64,000 bases of DNA, from contig NW_026893683.1 of NCBI RefSeq assembly GCF_032452875.1, positions 62,001 through 126,000 on the forward strand, read 5' to 3'. Below the pieces are notes generated by a model. The model was not told the origin of the DNA. It did not search any database and saw only the letters and a list, made by a program, of their open reading frames with translations. A program made the position numbers and the translations under genes. This document shows positions 42,248 through 56,856 of the stretch, piece after piece (the stretch's first letter is position 1; every line of letters starts with the position of its first letter). This DNA comes from Bos javanicus. Lineage: Eukaryota; Chordata; Mammalia; Artiodactyla; Bovidae.

Positions 42248-45066
42248 CTGATCACGTGACTGAGCATGCACTGTTCACGTGGCTGATCACACACTGATCA
42301 CGTGACTGATCATGCACTGATCACGTGACTGATCATGCACTGATCACGTGGCTGATCATGCACTGATCACGTGGCTGATCATGCACTGATCACGGGACTG
42401 ATCATGCACTGATCACGTGATATCATGCACTGATCACATGACTGATCATGCACTGATCACGTGGCTGATCATGCACTGATCACGTGACTGATCATGCACT
42501 GATCACGTGACTGATCATGCACTGATCACGTGGCTATCATGCACTGATCACGTGGCTGATCATGCAATGATCACGTAGCTACCATGCACTGATCACGTGA
42601 CTGATCATGCACTGATCACGTAATTGATCATGCACTGATCACGTGGCTGATCATGCACTGATCACGTGGCTGATCATGCACTGATCACGTGACTGATCAT
42701 GCACTGATCACGTGACTGATCATGCACTGATCACGTGGCTATCATGCACTGATCACGTGGCTGATCATGCACTGATCACGTGGCTGATCATGCACTGATC
42801 ACGTGGCTGATCATGCACTGATCACGTGACTGATCATGCACTGATCACGTGACTGATCATGCACTGATCACGTGGCTATCATGCACTGATCACGTGGCTG
42901 ATCATGCACTGATCACGCAGCTATCATGCACTGATCACGTGACTGATCATGCACTGATCACGTGACTGATCATGCACTGATCACGTGGCTATCATGCACT
43001 GATCACGTGGCTGATCATGCAATGATCACGTAGCTACCATGCACTGATCACGTGACTGATCATGCACTGATCACGTGACTGATCATGCACTGATCACGTG
43101 GCTGATCATGCACTGATCACGTGGCTGATCATGCACTGATCACGTGACTGATCATGCACTGATCACGTGACTGATCATGCACTGATCACGTGGCTATCAT
43201 GCACTGATCACGTGGCTATCATGCACTGATCACGTGGCTGATCACACACTGATCACGTGACTGATCATGCACTGATCACGTGGCTATCATGCACTGATCA
43301 CGTGGCTATCATGCACTGATCACGTGACTGATCATGCACTGATCAGTGACTGATCATGCACTGATCACGTGACTGATCATGCACTGATCACGTGGCTATC
43401 ATGCACTGATCACGTGGCTGATCATGCACTGATCACGTAGCTATCATGCACTGATCACGTGACTGATCATGCACTGATCACGTGATTGATCATGCACTGA
43501 TCACGTGGCTGATCATGCACTGATCACGTGGCTGATCATGCACTGATCACGTGACTGATCATGCACTGATCACGTGACTGATCATGCACTGATCACGTGG
43601 CTATCATGCACTGATCACGTGGCTGATCATGCACTGATCACGTGACTGATCATGCACTGATCACGTGGCTGATCATGCACTGATCACGTGGCTGATCATG
43701 CACTGATCACGTAGCTATCATGCACTGATCACGTGACTGATCATGCACTGATCACGTGACTGATCATGCACTGATCACGTGGCTGATCATGCACTGATCA
43801 CGTGGCTGATCACACACTGTCACGTGACATATCATGCACTGATCACGTGGCACTCATGCACTGATCACGTGGCTGATCATACACTGATCACGTAACTCAT
43901 GCACTCATCACGTGGCTATCATGCACTGATCACGTGGCTGTCATGCAATGATCACGTAGCTATCATGTACTGATCACGTGACTGATCATGCACTGATCAC
44001 GTAACTGATCATGCACTGATCACGTGACTGATCATGCACTGATCACGTGACTGATCATGCACTGATCACGTGGCTATCATGCACTGCTCACGTGGCTGAT
44101 CATGCACTGATCACGTAGCTACCATGTACTGTCACGTGACTGATCATGCACTGATCACGTAATTGATCATGCACTGATCACGTGGCTGATCACACATGAT
44201 CACGTGACTGATCATGCACTGATCACGTGGCTATCATGCACTGATCACGTGGCTATCATGCACTGATCACGTGGATATCATGCACTGATCACGTGGCTGA
44301 TCATGCACTGATCACGTGACTGATCATGCACTGATCACGTGGCTATCATGCACTGATCACGTGGCTATCATGCACTGATCACGTGGCTGATCATGCACTG
44401 ATCACGTAACTACCATGCACTGATCACGTGACTGATCATGCACTGATCACGTGATTGATCATGCACTGATCACGTGGCTGATCATGCACTGATCACGTGG
44501 CTGATCATGCACTGATCACGTGACTGATCATGCACTGATCACGTGACTGATCATGCACTGATCACGTGGCTATCATGCACTGATCACGTGGCTATCATGC
44601 ACTGATCACGTGGCTGATCACACACTGATCACGTGACTGATCATGCACTGATCACGTGGCTATCATGCACTGATCACGTGGCTATCATGCACTGATCACG
44701 TGGCTGATCATGCACTGATCACGTGACTGATCATGCACTGATCACGTGACTGATCATGCACTGATCACGTGGCTATCATGCACTGATCACGTGGCTGATC
44801 ATGCACTGATCACGTAGCTACCATGCACTGATCACGTGACTGATCATGCACTGATCACGTGACTGATCATGCACTGATCACGTGGCTATCATGCACTGAT
44901 CACGTGGCTGATCATGCACTGATCACGCAGCTACCATGCACTGATCACATGACTGATCATGCACTGATCACATGACTGATCATGCACTGATCACGTGGCT
45001 TATCATGCACTGATCATGTGACTGATCATGCACTGATCATGTTTGGTGTCATACACTGATCATGTG

Positions 45067-45302
45067 CCTCTGGAGGCAATGAACAAAGAGCTGAGTAGGC
45101 ACGAATCAGTCAGCAGGCTATAATCATGGAACTCAGCTGTGAGAAATCATGCTGCTCAGCTGGCAATAATCAAGCAGCTGAGCAGGCAGGAATTACGCAG
45201 CACAGCTGGCAATTGTCAAGCAGATGACAGGCAGGAATCGTGCAGCTCAGCTGGCAATTGTCAAGCAGATGAGCAGTCAGTAATCACGCAGCTCAGCAGG
45301 CC
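45067..45302 (+). repeat. Cassette 28, class C (236 bp)
   Basis: Class C in the first unit (ATCAGTCAGC) but class A-like later (AAGCAGCTGAGC, TTACGCAGC). The last unit has the private variant GAGCAGTCAGTAATC. Confidence 0.95.
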
Positions 45303-46421
45303 CTGATCACGTGACTGAGCATGCACTGTTCACGTGGCTGATCACACACTGATCACGTGACTGATCATGCACTGATCACGTGACTGATCATGCACTGATC
45401 ACGTGGCTGATCATGCACTGATCACGTGGCTGATCATGCACTGATCACGTACTGATCATGCACTGATCACGGGCTATCATGCACTGATACATGACTGACA
45501 TGCACTGATCACGTGGCTGATCATGCACTGATCACGTGACTGATCATGCACTGATCACGTGACTGATCATGCACTGATCACGTGGCTATCATGCACTGAT
45601 CACGTGGCTGATCATGCATGATCACGCAGCTACCATGTACTGGTCACGTGACTGATCATGCACTGATCACGTAACTGATCATGCACTGATCACGTGGCTG
45701 ATCATGCACTGATCACGTGGCTGATCATGCACTGATCACGTGACTGATCATGCACTGATCACGTGACTGATCATGCACTGATCACGTGGCTATCATGCAC
45801 TGATCACTTGGCTGACATGCACTGATCACGTGCCTGATCATGCACTGATCACGTGGCTGATCATGCACTGATCACGTGACTGATCATGCACTGATCACGT
45901 GACTGATCATGCACTGATCACGTGGCTATCATGCACTGCTCACGTGGCTGATCATGCATGATCACGCAGCTACCATGTACTGGTCACATGACTGATCATG
46001 CACTGATCACGTGACTGATCATGCACTGATCACGTGGCTATCATGCACTACTCACGTGGCTGATCATGCAATGATCATGTAGCTACCATGTACAGGTCAC
46101 GTGAATGATCATACACCCATCAGGTGACTGATCATGCACTGATCACGTGGCTATCATGCACTGATCACGAGACTGATCATGCACTGATCACGTCTATATC
46201 ATGCACTGATCACATGACTGCCCATGCACTGATCACGTGGATGATCATACACTAATCATGTGACAGATCATGCACTGATCACGTGGCTGATCATGCACTG
46301 ATACCGTGACTGAGCATGGACTGATCACATGACTATCATGTAGTGATCACGTGACTTAATGGCGCTGATCATGTGACTGATGATGCGCTGATCATGTTTG
46401 CTATCATACACTGATCATGTG

Positions 46422-46660
46422 CCTCTGGAGGCAATAAACAAAGAGCTGAGTAGGCACGAATCAAAAGTCAGCAGGCAATAATCATGGAACTCAGCTGTGA
46501 GGAATCATGCTGCTCAGCTGGCAATAATCAAGCAGCTGAGCAGGCAGGAATTACGCAGCACAGCTGGCAATTGTCAAGCAGATGACAGGCAGGAATCGTG
46601 CAGCTCAGCTGGCAATTGTCAAGCAGATGAGCAGACAGTAATCACGCAGCTCAGCAGGCC
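46422..46660 (+). repeat. Cassette 29, class B (239 bp)
   Basis: ATCAAAAGTC form. Its upstream flank has the private change GACTGATGATGCGC. Confidence 0.95.
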
Positions 46661-47172
46661 CTGATCACGTGACTGAGCATGCACTGTTCACGTGGCTGAT
46701 CATACACTGATCACGTGATTGATCCTGCACTGATCACTTGGATATCATGCACTGATCACGTGGCTGATCATACACTGTTCACGTGTCTGACCATGCACTG
46801 ATCACGTGGCTGATCATACACTGCTCACGTAACTGATCATGCACTGATCACGTAACTGATCATGCACTGATCACGTGGCTGATCATGCACTGATCACGTG
46901 GCTTCATGCACTGATCACGTGACTGATCATGCACTGATCACGTGACTGATCATGCACTGATCACGTGGCTGATCATGCACTGATCACGTGACTGATCATG
47001 CACTGATCACGTGACTGATCATGCACTGATCACGTGGCTATCATGCACTGATCACGTGCTGATCATGCACTGATCACGTAACTGATCATGCACTGATCAC
47101 GTGGCTGATCATGCACTGATCATGTGACTGATCATGCACTGATCATGTTTGGTGTCATACACTGATCATGTG

Positions 47173-47407
47173 CCTCTGGAGGCAATGAACAAAGAGCTGA
47201 GTAGGCAGGAATCAGTCAGCAGGCTATAATCATGGAACTCAGCTGTGAGAAATCATGCTGCTCAGCTGGCAATAATCAAGTAGATGAGCAGGCAGGAATT
47301 ATGCAGCACAGGTGGCAATTGTCAACAGATGACAGGCAGGAATCGTGCAGCTCAGCTGGCAATTGTCAAGCAGATGAGCAGACAGTAATCACGCAGCTCA
47401 GCAGGCC
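47173..47407 (+). repeat. Cassette 30, class C (235 bp)
   Basis: Class C with an extra one-base loss (TTGTCAACAGATGAC) in the fourth unit. The downstream flank is already consensus (GACTGATCATGCACTG instead of GACTGAGCATGC). Confidence 0.95.
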
Positions 47408-49268
47408 CTGATCACGTGACTGATCATGCACTGATCACGTGGCTGATCACACACTGATCACGTGACTAATCATGCACTGATCACGTGGCTATCATGCACT
47501 GATCACGTGACTGATCATGCACTGATCACGTGACTGTCATGCACTGATCACGTGGCTATCATGCACTGATCACGTGGCTGATCATGCACTGATCACGTGG
47601 CTATCATGCACTGATCACGTGGCTGATCATGCACTGATCACGGACTGATCATGCACTGATCACGGGCTATCATGCACTGATCACATGACTGATCATGCAC
47701 TGATCACGTGGCTGATCATGCACTGATCACGTGACTGATCATGCACTGATCACGTGGCTGATCATGCACTGATCACGTGACTGATCATGCACTGATCACG
47801 TGGCTGATCATGCACTGATCACGTGGCTGATCATGCACTGATCACGTGACTGATCATGCACTGATCACGTGACTGATCATGCACTGATCGCGTGGCTATC
47901 ATGCACTGATCACGTGGCTGATCATGCACTGATCACGGGACTGATCATGCACTGATCACGGGCTATCATGCACTGATCACATGACTGATCATGCACTGAT
48001 CACGTGGCTGATCATGCACTGATCACGTGACTGATCATGCACTGATCACGTGGCTGATCATGCACTGATCACGTAACTGATCATGCACTGATCACGTGGC
48101 TGATCATGCACTGATCACGTGGCTGATCATGCACTGATCACGTGACTGATCATGCACTGATCACGTGACTGATCATGCACTGATCACGTGGCTATCATGC
48201 ACTGATCACGTGGCTGATCATGCACTGATCACGTGACTGATCATGCACTGATCACGTGACTGATCATGCACTGATCACGTGGCTGATCATGCACTGATCA
48301 CGTGGCTGATCATGCACTGATCACGTGACTGATCATGCACTGATCACGTGACTGATCATGCACTGATCACGTGGCTATCATGCACTGATCACGTGGCTGA
48401 TCATGCACTGATCACGTGACTGATCATGCACTGATCACTGGCTATCATGCACTGATCACGTGGCTATCATGCACTGATCACGTGGCTGATCATGCACTGA
48501 TCACGTGACTGATCATGCACTGATCACGTCTATATCATGCACTGATCACGTGACTGATCATGCACTGATCACGTGGCTGATCATGCACTGATCACGTGAC
48601 TGATCATGCACTGATCACGTGGCTATCATGCACTGATCACGTGGCTGATCATGCACTGATCACGTAGCTACCATGTACTGATCACGTGACTGATCATGCA
48701 CTGATCACGTAATTGATCATGCACTGATCACGTGGCTGATCATGCACTGATCACGTGGCTGATCATGCACTGATCACGTGACTGATCATGCACTGATCAC
48801 GTGGCTATCATGCACTGATCACGTGGCTGATCATGCACTGATCACGTGCCTGATCATGCACTGATCACATGACTGATCATGCACTGATCACGTGACTGAT
48901 CATGCACTGATCACGTGGCTATCATGCACTACTCACGTGGCTGATCATGCAATGATCATGTAGCTACCATGTACTGGTCACGTGACTGATCATACACCCA
49001 TCAGGTGACTGATCATGCACTGATCACGTGGCTGATCATGCACTGATCACGTGACTGATCATGCACTGATCACGTGACTGATCATGCACTGATCACACAG
49101 CTATCATGCACTGATCACGTGGCTGATCATGCACTGATCACGTGGCTGATCATGCACTGATACCGTGACTGAGCATGGACTGATCACATGACTATCATGT
49201 AGTGATCACGTGACTTAATGGCGCTGATCATGCGCTGATCATGTTTGCTATCATACACTGATCATGTG

Positions 49269-49508
49269 CCTCTGGAGGCAATAAACAAAGAGCTGAGTAG
49301 GCACGAATCAAACAGTCAGCAGGCAATAATCATGGAACTCAGCTGTGAGGAATCATGCTGCTCAGCTGGCAATAATCAAGCAGCTGAGCAGGCAGGAATT
49401 ACGCAGCACAGGTGGCAATTGTCAAGCAGATGACAGGCAGGAATCGTGCAGCTCAGCTGGCAATTGTCAAGCAGATGAGCAGACAGTAATCACGCAGCTC
49501 AGCAGGCC
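49269..49508 (+). repeat. Cassette 31, class A (240 bp) with class C patch
   Basis: Class A in the first units but carries CACAGGTGG, a variant otherwise confined to class C. This is another sign of exchange between classes. The upstream flank is shortened as before cassette 17. Confidence 0.95.
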
Positions 49509-51424
49509 CTGATCACGTGACTGAGCATGCACTGTTCACGTGGCTGATCATACACTGATCACGTGATGATCATGCACTGATCACTTGGATATCATGCACT
49601 GATCACGTGGCTGATCATACACTGTTCACGTGTCTGACCATGCACTGATCACGTGGCTGATCATACACTGCTCACGTAACTGATCATGCACTGATCACGT
49701 GGCTATCATGCACTGATCACGTGACTGATCATGCACTGATCACGTGACTGATCATGCACTGATCACGTGGCTGATCATGCACTGATCACGTGGCTATCAT
49801 GCACTGATCACGTGGCTGATCATGCACTGATCACGTAGCTATCATGCACTGATCACGTGACTGATCATGCACTGATCACGTAATTGATCATGCACTGATC
49901 ACGTGGCTGATCATGCACTGATCACGTGACTGATCATGCACTGATCACGTGACTGATCATGCACTGATCACGTGGCTATCATGCACTGATCACGTGGCTG
50001 ATCATACTGATCACGTGGCTGATCATGCACTGATCACGTGGCTGATCATGCACTGATCACGTGGCTATCATGCACTGATCACGTGGCTGATCATGCACTG
50101 ATCACGTAGCTATCATGCACTGATCACGTGACTGATCATGCACTGATCACGTGACTGATCATGCACTGATCACGTGACTGATCATGCACTGATCACGTGA
50201 CTGATCATGCACTGATCACGTGGCTATCATGCACTGATCACGTGGCTGATCATGCACTGATCACGTGGCTGATCATGCACTGATCACGTGACTGATCATG
50301 CACTGATCACGTGGCTGATCATGCACTGATCACGTGACTGATCATGCACTGATCACGTGGCATCATGCACTGATCACGTGGCTGATCATGCACTGATCAC
50401 GTGACTGATCATGCACTGATCACGTGGCTATCATGCACTGATCACGTGGCTGATCATGCACTGATCACGTAGCTATCATGCACTGATCACGTGACTGATC
50501 ATGCACTGATCACGTGACTGATCATGCACTGATCAGTGACTGATCATGCACTGATCACGTGACTGATCATGCACTGATCACGTGACTGATCATGCACTGA
50601 TCACGTGGCTGATCATGCACTGATCACGTGGCTATCATGCACTGATCACGTGGCTGATCATGCACTGATCACGTAGCAACCATGCACTGATCACGTGGCT
50701 GATCATGCACTGATCACGTAATTGATCATGCACTGATCACGTGACTGATCATGCACTGATCACGTGGCTGATCACACACTGATCACGTGACTGATCATGC
50801 ACTGATCACGTGGCTATCATGCACTGATCACGTGGCTGATCATGCACTGATCACGTGGATATCATGCACTGATCACGTGGCTGATCATGCACGTATCACA
50901 TGACTGATCATGCACTGATCACGTGGCTATCATGCACTGATCACGTGGCTATCATGCACTGATCACGTGGCTGATCATGCACTGATCACGTGGCTACCAT
51001 GTACTGATCACGTGACTGATCATGCACTGATCACGTGGCTGATCATGCACTGATCACGTGGCTGATCATGCACTGATCACGTGACTGATCATGCACTGAT
51101 CACGTGGCTGATCATGCACTGATCACGTGGCTGATCATGCACTGATCACGTAGCTTCATGCACTGATCACGTGACTGATCATGCACTGATCACGTAATTG
51201 ATCATGCACTGATCACGTGGCTGATCATGCACTGATCACGTGACTGATCATGCACTGATCACGTAACTGATCATGCACTGATCACGTGGCTATCATGCAC
51301 TGATCACGTGCTGATCATGCACTGATCACGTGACTGATCATGCACTGATCACGTGGCTTATCATGCACTGATCATGTGACTGATCATGTGCTGATCATGT
51401 TTGGTGTCATACACTGATCATGTG

Positions 51425-51660
51425 CATCTGGAGGCAATGAACAAAGAGCTGAGTAGGCAGGAATCAGTCAGCAGGCAATAATCATGGAACTCAGCTGTGA
51501 GAAATCATGCTGCTCAGCTGGCAATAATCAAGCAGCTGAGCAGGCAGGAATTATGCAGCACAGGTGGCAATTGTCAAGCAGATGACAGGCAGGAATCGTG
51601 CAGCTCAGCTGGCAATTGTCAAGCAGATGAGCAGACAGTAATCACGCAGCTCAGCAGGCC
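51425..51660 (+). repeat. Cassette 32, class C (236 bp), GCATCTGG junction
   Basis: The left junction reads GTGCATCTGGAGG instead of GTGCCTCTGGAGG, which breaks the 14-bp inverted repeat. Cassettes 34 and 37 share this change. Confidence 0.95.
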
Positions 51661-54600
51661 CTGATCACGTGACTGAGCATGCACTGTTCACGTGGCTGAT
51701 CATACACTGATCACGTGACTGATCATGCACTGATCACGTGGCTATCATGCACTGATCACGTGGCTGATCATGCACTGATCACGTGACTGTCATGCACTGA
51801 TCACGTGGCTGATCATGCACTGATCACGTGGCTGATCATGCACTGATCACGTGGCTATCATGCACTGATCACGTGGCTGATCATGCACTGATCACGGGAC
51901 TGATCATGCACTGATCACGGGCTATCATGCACTGATCACATGACTGATCATGCACTGATCACGTGGCTGATCATGCACTGATCACGTGACTGATCATGCA
52001 CTGATCACGTGGCTGATCATGCACTGATCACGTAACTGATCATGCACTGATCACGTGGCTGATCATGCACTGATCACGTGGCTGATCATGCACTGATCAC
52101 GTGACTGATCATGCACTGATCACGTGACTGATCATGCACTGATCACGTGGCTATCATGCACTGATCACGTGGCTGATCATGCACTGATCACGTGACTGAT
52201 CATGCACTGATCACGTGACTGATCATGCACTGATCACGTAACTGATCATGCACTGATCACGTGGCTGATCATGCACTGATCACGTGACTGATCATGCACT
52301 GATCACGTGACTGATCATGCACTGATCACGTGGCTATCATGCACTGATCACGTGGCTGATCATGCACTGATCACGTGACTGATCATGCACTGATCACTGG
52401 CTATCATGCACTGATCACGTGGCTATCATGCACTGATCACGTGGCTGATCATGCACTGATCACGTGACTGATCATGCACTGATCACGTCTATATCATGCA
52501 CTGATCACGTGACTATCATGCACTGATCACGTGGATGATCATGCACTGATCACGTGACTGATCATGCACTGATCACGTGGCTATCATGCACTGATCACGT
52601 GGCTGATCATGCAATGATCACGTAGCTACCATGTACTGATCACGTGACTGATCATGCACTGATCACGTGACTGATCATGCACTGATCACGTGGCTGATCA
52701 TGCACTGATCACGTGGCTGATCATGCACTGATCACGTGGCTGATCATGCACTGATCACGTGGCTATCATGCACTGATCACGTGGCTGATCATGCACTGAT
52801 CACGTAGCTATCATGCACTGATCACGTGACTGATCATGCACTGATCACGTGACTGATCATGCACTGATCACGTGACTGATCATGCACTGATCACGTGACT
52901 GATCATGCACTGATCACGTGGCTATCATGCACTGATCACGTGGCTGATCATGGCTGATCACGTGTCTGATCATGCACTGATCACGTGACTGTCATGCACT
53001 GATCACGTGGCTGATCATGCACTGATCACGTGACTGATCATGCACTGATCACGTGGCACTCATGCACTGATCACGTGGCTGATCATACACTGATCACGTG
53101 ACTGATCATGCACTGATCACGTGGCTATCATGCACTGATCACGTGGCTGATCATGCACTGATCACGTAGCTACCATGCACTGGTCACGTGACTGATCATG
53201 CACTGATCACGTAAATGATCATGCACTGATCAGTGACTGATCATGCACTGATCACGTGACTGATCATGCACTGATCACGTGACTGATCATGCACTGATCA
53301 CGTGGCTGATCATGCACTGATCACGTGGCTATCATGCACTGATCACGTGGCTGATCATGCACTGATCACGTAGCAACCATGCACTGATCACGTGGCTGAT
53401 CATGCACTGATCACGTAATTGATCATGCACTGATCACGTGACTGATCATGCACTGATCACGTGGCTGATCACACACTCATCACGTGACTGATCATGCACT
53501 GATCACGTGGCTATCATGCACTGATCACGTGGCTATCATGCACTGATCACGTGGATATCATGCACTGATCACGTGGCTGATCATGCACGTATCACATGAC
53601 TGATCATGCACTGATCACGTGGCTATCATGCACTGATCACGTAGCTATCATGTACTGATCACGTGACTGATCATGCACTGATCACGTGATTGATCATGCA
53701 CTGATCACGTGGCTGATCATGCACTGATCACGTGGCTGATCATGCACTGATCACGTGACTGATCATGCACTGATCACGTGACTGATCATGCACTGATCAC
53801 GTGGCTATCATGCACTGATCACGTGGCTGATCATACACTGATCACGTGCTGATCATGCACTGATCACGTGGCTGATCATGCACTGATCACGTGACTGATC
53901 ATGCACTGATCACGTGTCTGATCATGCACTGATCACGTGGCTATCATGCACTGCTCACGTGGCTGATCATGCATGATCACGCAGCTACCATGTACTCGTC
54001 ACATGACTGATCATGCACTGATCACGTGACTGATCATGCACTGATCACGTGGCTATCATGCACTACTCACGTGGCTGATCATGCAATGATCATGTAGCTA
54101 CCATGTACAGGTCACTTGAATGATCATACACCCATCAGGTGACTGATCATGCACTGATCACGTGGCTATCATGCACTGATCACGAGACTGATCATGCAAT
54201 GTTCACGTCTATATCATGCACTGATCACATGACTGCCCATGCACTGATCACGTGGATGATCATACACTAATCTTGTGACAGATCATGCACTGATCACGTG
54301 GCTGATCATGCACTGATACCGTGACTGAGCATGGACTGATCACATGACTATCATGTAGTGATCACGTGACTTAATGGCGCTGATCATGTGACTGATCATG
54401 CGCTGATCATGTTTGCTATCATACACTGATCATGTGCCTCTGGAGGCAATAAACAAAGAGCTGAGTAGGCACGAATCAAACAGTCAGCAGGCAATAATCA
54501 TGGAACTCAGCTGTGAGGAATCATGCTGCTCAGCTGGCAATAATCAAGCAGCTGAGCAGGCAGGAATTACGCAGCACAGCTGGCAATTGTCAAGCAGATG

Positions 54601-55950
54601 ACAGGCAGGAATCGTGCAGCTCAGCTGGCAATTGTCAAGCAGATGAGCAGACAGTAATCACGCAGCTCAGCAGGCCCTGATCACGTGACTGAGCATGCAC
54701 TGTTCACGTGGCTGATCATACACTGATCACGTGATTGATCATGCACTGATCACTTGGATATCATGCACTGATCACGTGGCTGATCATACACTGTTCACGT
54801 GTCTGACCATGCACTGATCACGTGGCTGATCATACACTGCTCACGTAACTGATCATGCACTGATCACGTGGCTATCATGCACTGATCACGTGGCTGAACA
54901 TGCACTGTTCACGTGGCTGATCACACACCTGTCACGTGACATATCATGCACTGATCACGTGGCACTCATGCACTGATCACGTGGCTGATCATACTCTGCT
55001 CACGTAACTGATCATGCACACATCACGTGGCTATCATGCACTGCTCACGTGGCTCGTCATGGAATGATCACGTAGCTACCATATACTGGTCACGTGACTG
55101 ATCATGCACTGATCACGTAAATGATCATGCACTGTTCACGTGACTGATCATGTACTGATCACGTGACTGATCATGCACTGATCACGTGGCTGATCATGCA
55201 CTGATCACGTGGCTGATCATGCACTGATCATTGGCTGATCATGCACTGATCACGTGGCTGATCATGCACTGATCACGTGACTGATCATGCACTGATCACG
55301 TGACTGATCATGCACTGATCACGTGGCTATCATGCACTGATCACGTGGCTGATCATGCACTGATCACGTGACTGATCATGCACTGATCACGTGACTGATC
55401 ATGCACTGATCACGTGACTGATCATGCACTGATCACGTGGCTGATCATGCACTGATCACGTGGCTGATCATGCACTGATCACGTGACTGATCATGCACTG
55501 ATCACGTGACTGATCATGCACTGATCACGTGGCTATCATGCACTGATCACGTGGCTGATCATGCACTGATCACGTGACTGATCATGCACTGATCACTGGC
55601 TATCATGCACTGATCACGTGGCTATCATGCACTGATCACGTGGCTGATCATGCACTGATCACGTGACTGATCATGCACTGATCACGTCTATATCATGCAC
55701 TGATCACATGACTGATCATGCACTGATCACGTGGATGATCATGCACTGATCATGTGACTGATCATGCACTGATCACGTGGCTATCATGCACTGATCACGT
55801 GGCTGATCATGCACTGATCACGTAGCTATCATGCACTGATCACGTGACTGATCATGCACTGATCACGTAACTGATCATGCACTGATCACGTGACTGATCA
55901 TGCACTGATCACGTGACTGATCATGCACTGATCACGTGACTGATCATGCA
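51661..55950. repeat. 23-bp satellite block with cassette 33
   Basis: Last well-homogenised part of the array. AGCAACCATGCACTG at about 53,372 and 50,674 marks a duplication offset of about 2.7 kb. After cassette 33 the full long downstream flank is present (landmark CACCTGTCACGTGAC at about 54,924). Uniform consensus units follow until the break at about 55,951. Confidence 0.92.
54437..54676 (+). repeat. Cassette 33, class A (240 bp)
   Basis: Last class A copy in the homogenised part, indistinguishable by eye from cassettes 4, 9, 11, 14, 16 and 17. Its flank has several private changes (GGTCACTTGAATG, GCAATGTTCACG, AATCTTGTGAC). Confidence 0.95.
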
Positions 55951-56621
55951 CTGATCTCGTGGCTTCATGCATGGCTCATGTGGCTGATCATGCAATGATC
56001 ACCTAGCTACCATATACTGGTCACGTGACTGATCATGCACTGATCACGTAATTGATCATGCACTGATCATGTGGCTGATCATGCACTGATCACGTGGCTG
56101 ATCATCCACTGATCACGTGACTGATCATGCACTGATCACGTGACTGATTATGCACTGATCACGTGGCTATCATGCACTGATCACTTGGCTGGTCATACAC
56201 TGATCACCTGCCTGGTCATGCACAGAGTAAATGACTGATCATGCAGTGAACACGTGACTGATCCTGCACTGATCACGTGGCTATCATGCACTACTCACGT
56301 GGCTGACCATGCAATGATCATGTAGCTACCATGGACCGGTAACGTGACTGATCATACACCCATCAGGTGACGGATCATGCACTGATCACATGGCTGATCA
56401 TACACTGATCACCTGCCTGGTCATGCACAGATCACTTGACAAATCATGAACAGATCACATAGCTATCATGAAGTGATCACCTGGCTGATCATACACTTCT
56501 CACGTAACTGATCATGCACTGATCACGTAATTGATCATGCACTGATCACCTGGCTTATCATGCATTCATCATGTGACTGATCATGTGCTGATCATGTTTG
56601 GTGTCACACACTGATCATGTG

Positions 56622-56856
56622 CATCTGGAGGCAATGAACAAAGAGCTGAGTAGGCAGGAATCAGTCAGCAGGCTATAATCATGAAACTCAGCTCTGAGAA
56701 ATCATGCTGCTCAGCTGGCAATAATCAAGTAGATGAGCAGGCAGGAATTACGCAGCACAGGTGGCAATTGTCAAGGAGATGACAGACAGGAATCGTACAG
56801 CTCAGCTCCAGTTCTCAAGCAGATGAGCAGACAGTAATGACGCAGCTCAGCAGGCC
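56622..56856 (+). repeat. Cassette 34, class C, diverged
   Basis: GTGCATCTGG junction, ATGAAACTC, CAAGGAGATGACAGACAGG and AGCTCCAGTTCTC. The last change removes the GGCAATTG start of the final unit. With about 900 bp of following sequence it is duplicated as cassette 37, 5.44 kb downstream (TCGCTGATCACACACC at about 56,888 and 62,329). Confidence 0.94.

Larger units (their letters stand above)
39162..45302. repeat. 2.85-3.06-kb higher-order repeat block, about two copies
   Basis: Three class C cassettes start at 39,162, 42,012 and 45,067 (intervals 2,850 and 3,055 bp). Interior landmarks repeat with an offset of about 2,848-2,851 bp: CACACTGTCACGTGACATATC, GGCACTCATGC, CGTAACTCATGCAC, and GATCACACACTG at about 41,767 and 44,618. 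The second copy is 205 bp longer, and the extra length lies between about 44,620 and 44,940. The value 205 equals nine satellite units (seven of 23 and two of 22 bp). Confidence 0.9.
45303..51424. repeat. 23-bp satellite block with cassettes 29-31
   Basis: Array with two kinds of texture. Variant-rich flanks surround the cassettes. Long uniform consensus runs occupy 47,700-48,840 and 49,720-51,340. The GGGACTG/GGGCTATC pair followed by CACATGACTG appears at about 47,640, again at about 47,940, and at about 51,900, and GATCACTGGCTATC recurs about 3.96 kb apart (48,421 and 52,383). Confidence 0.92.
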
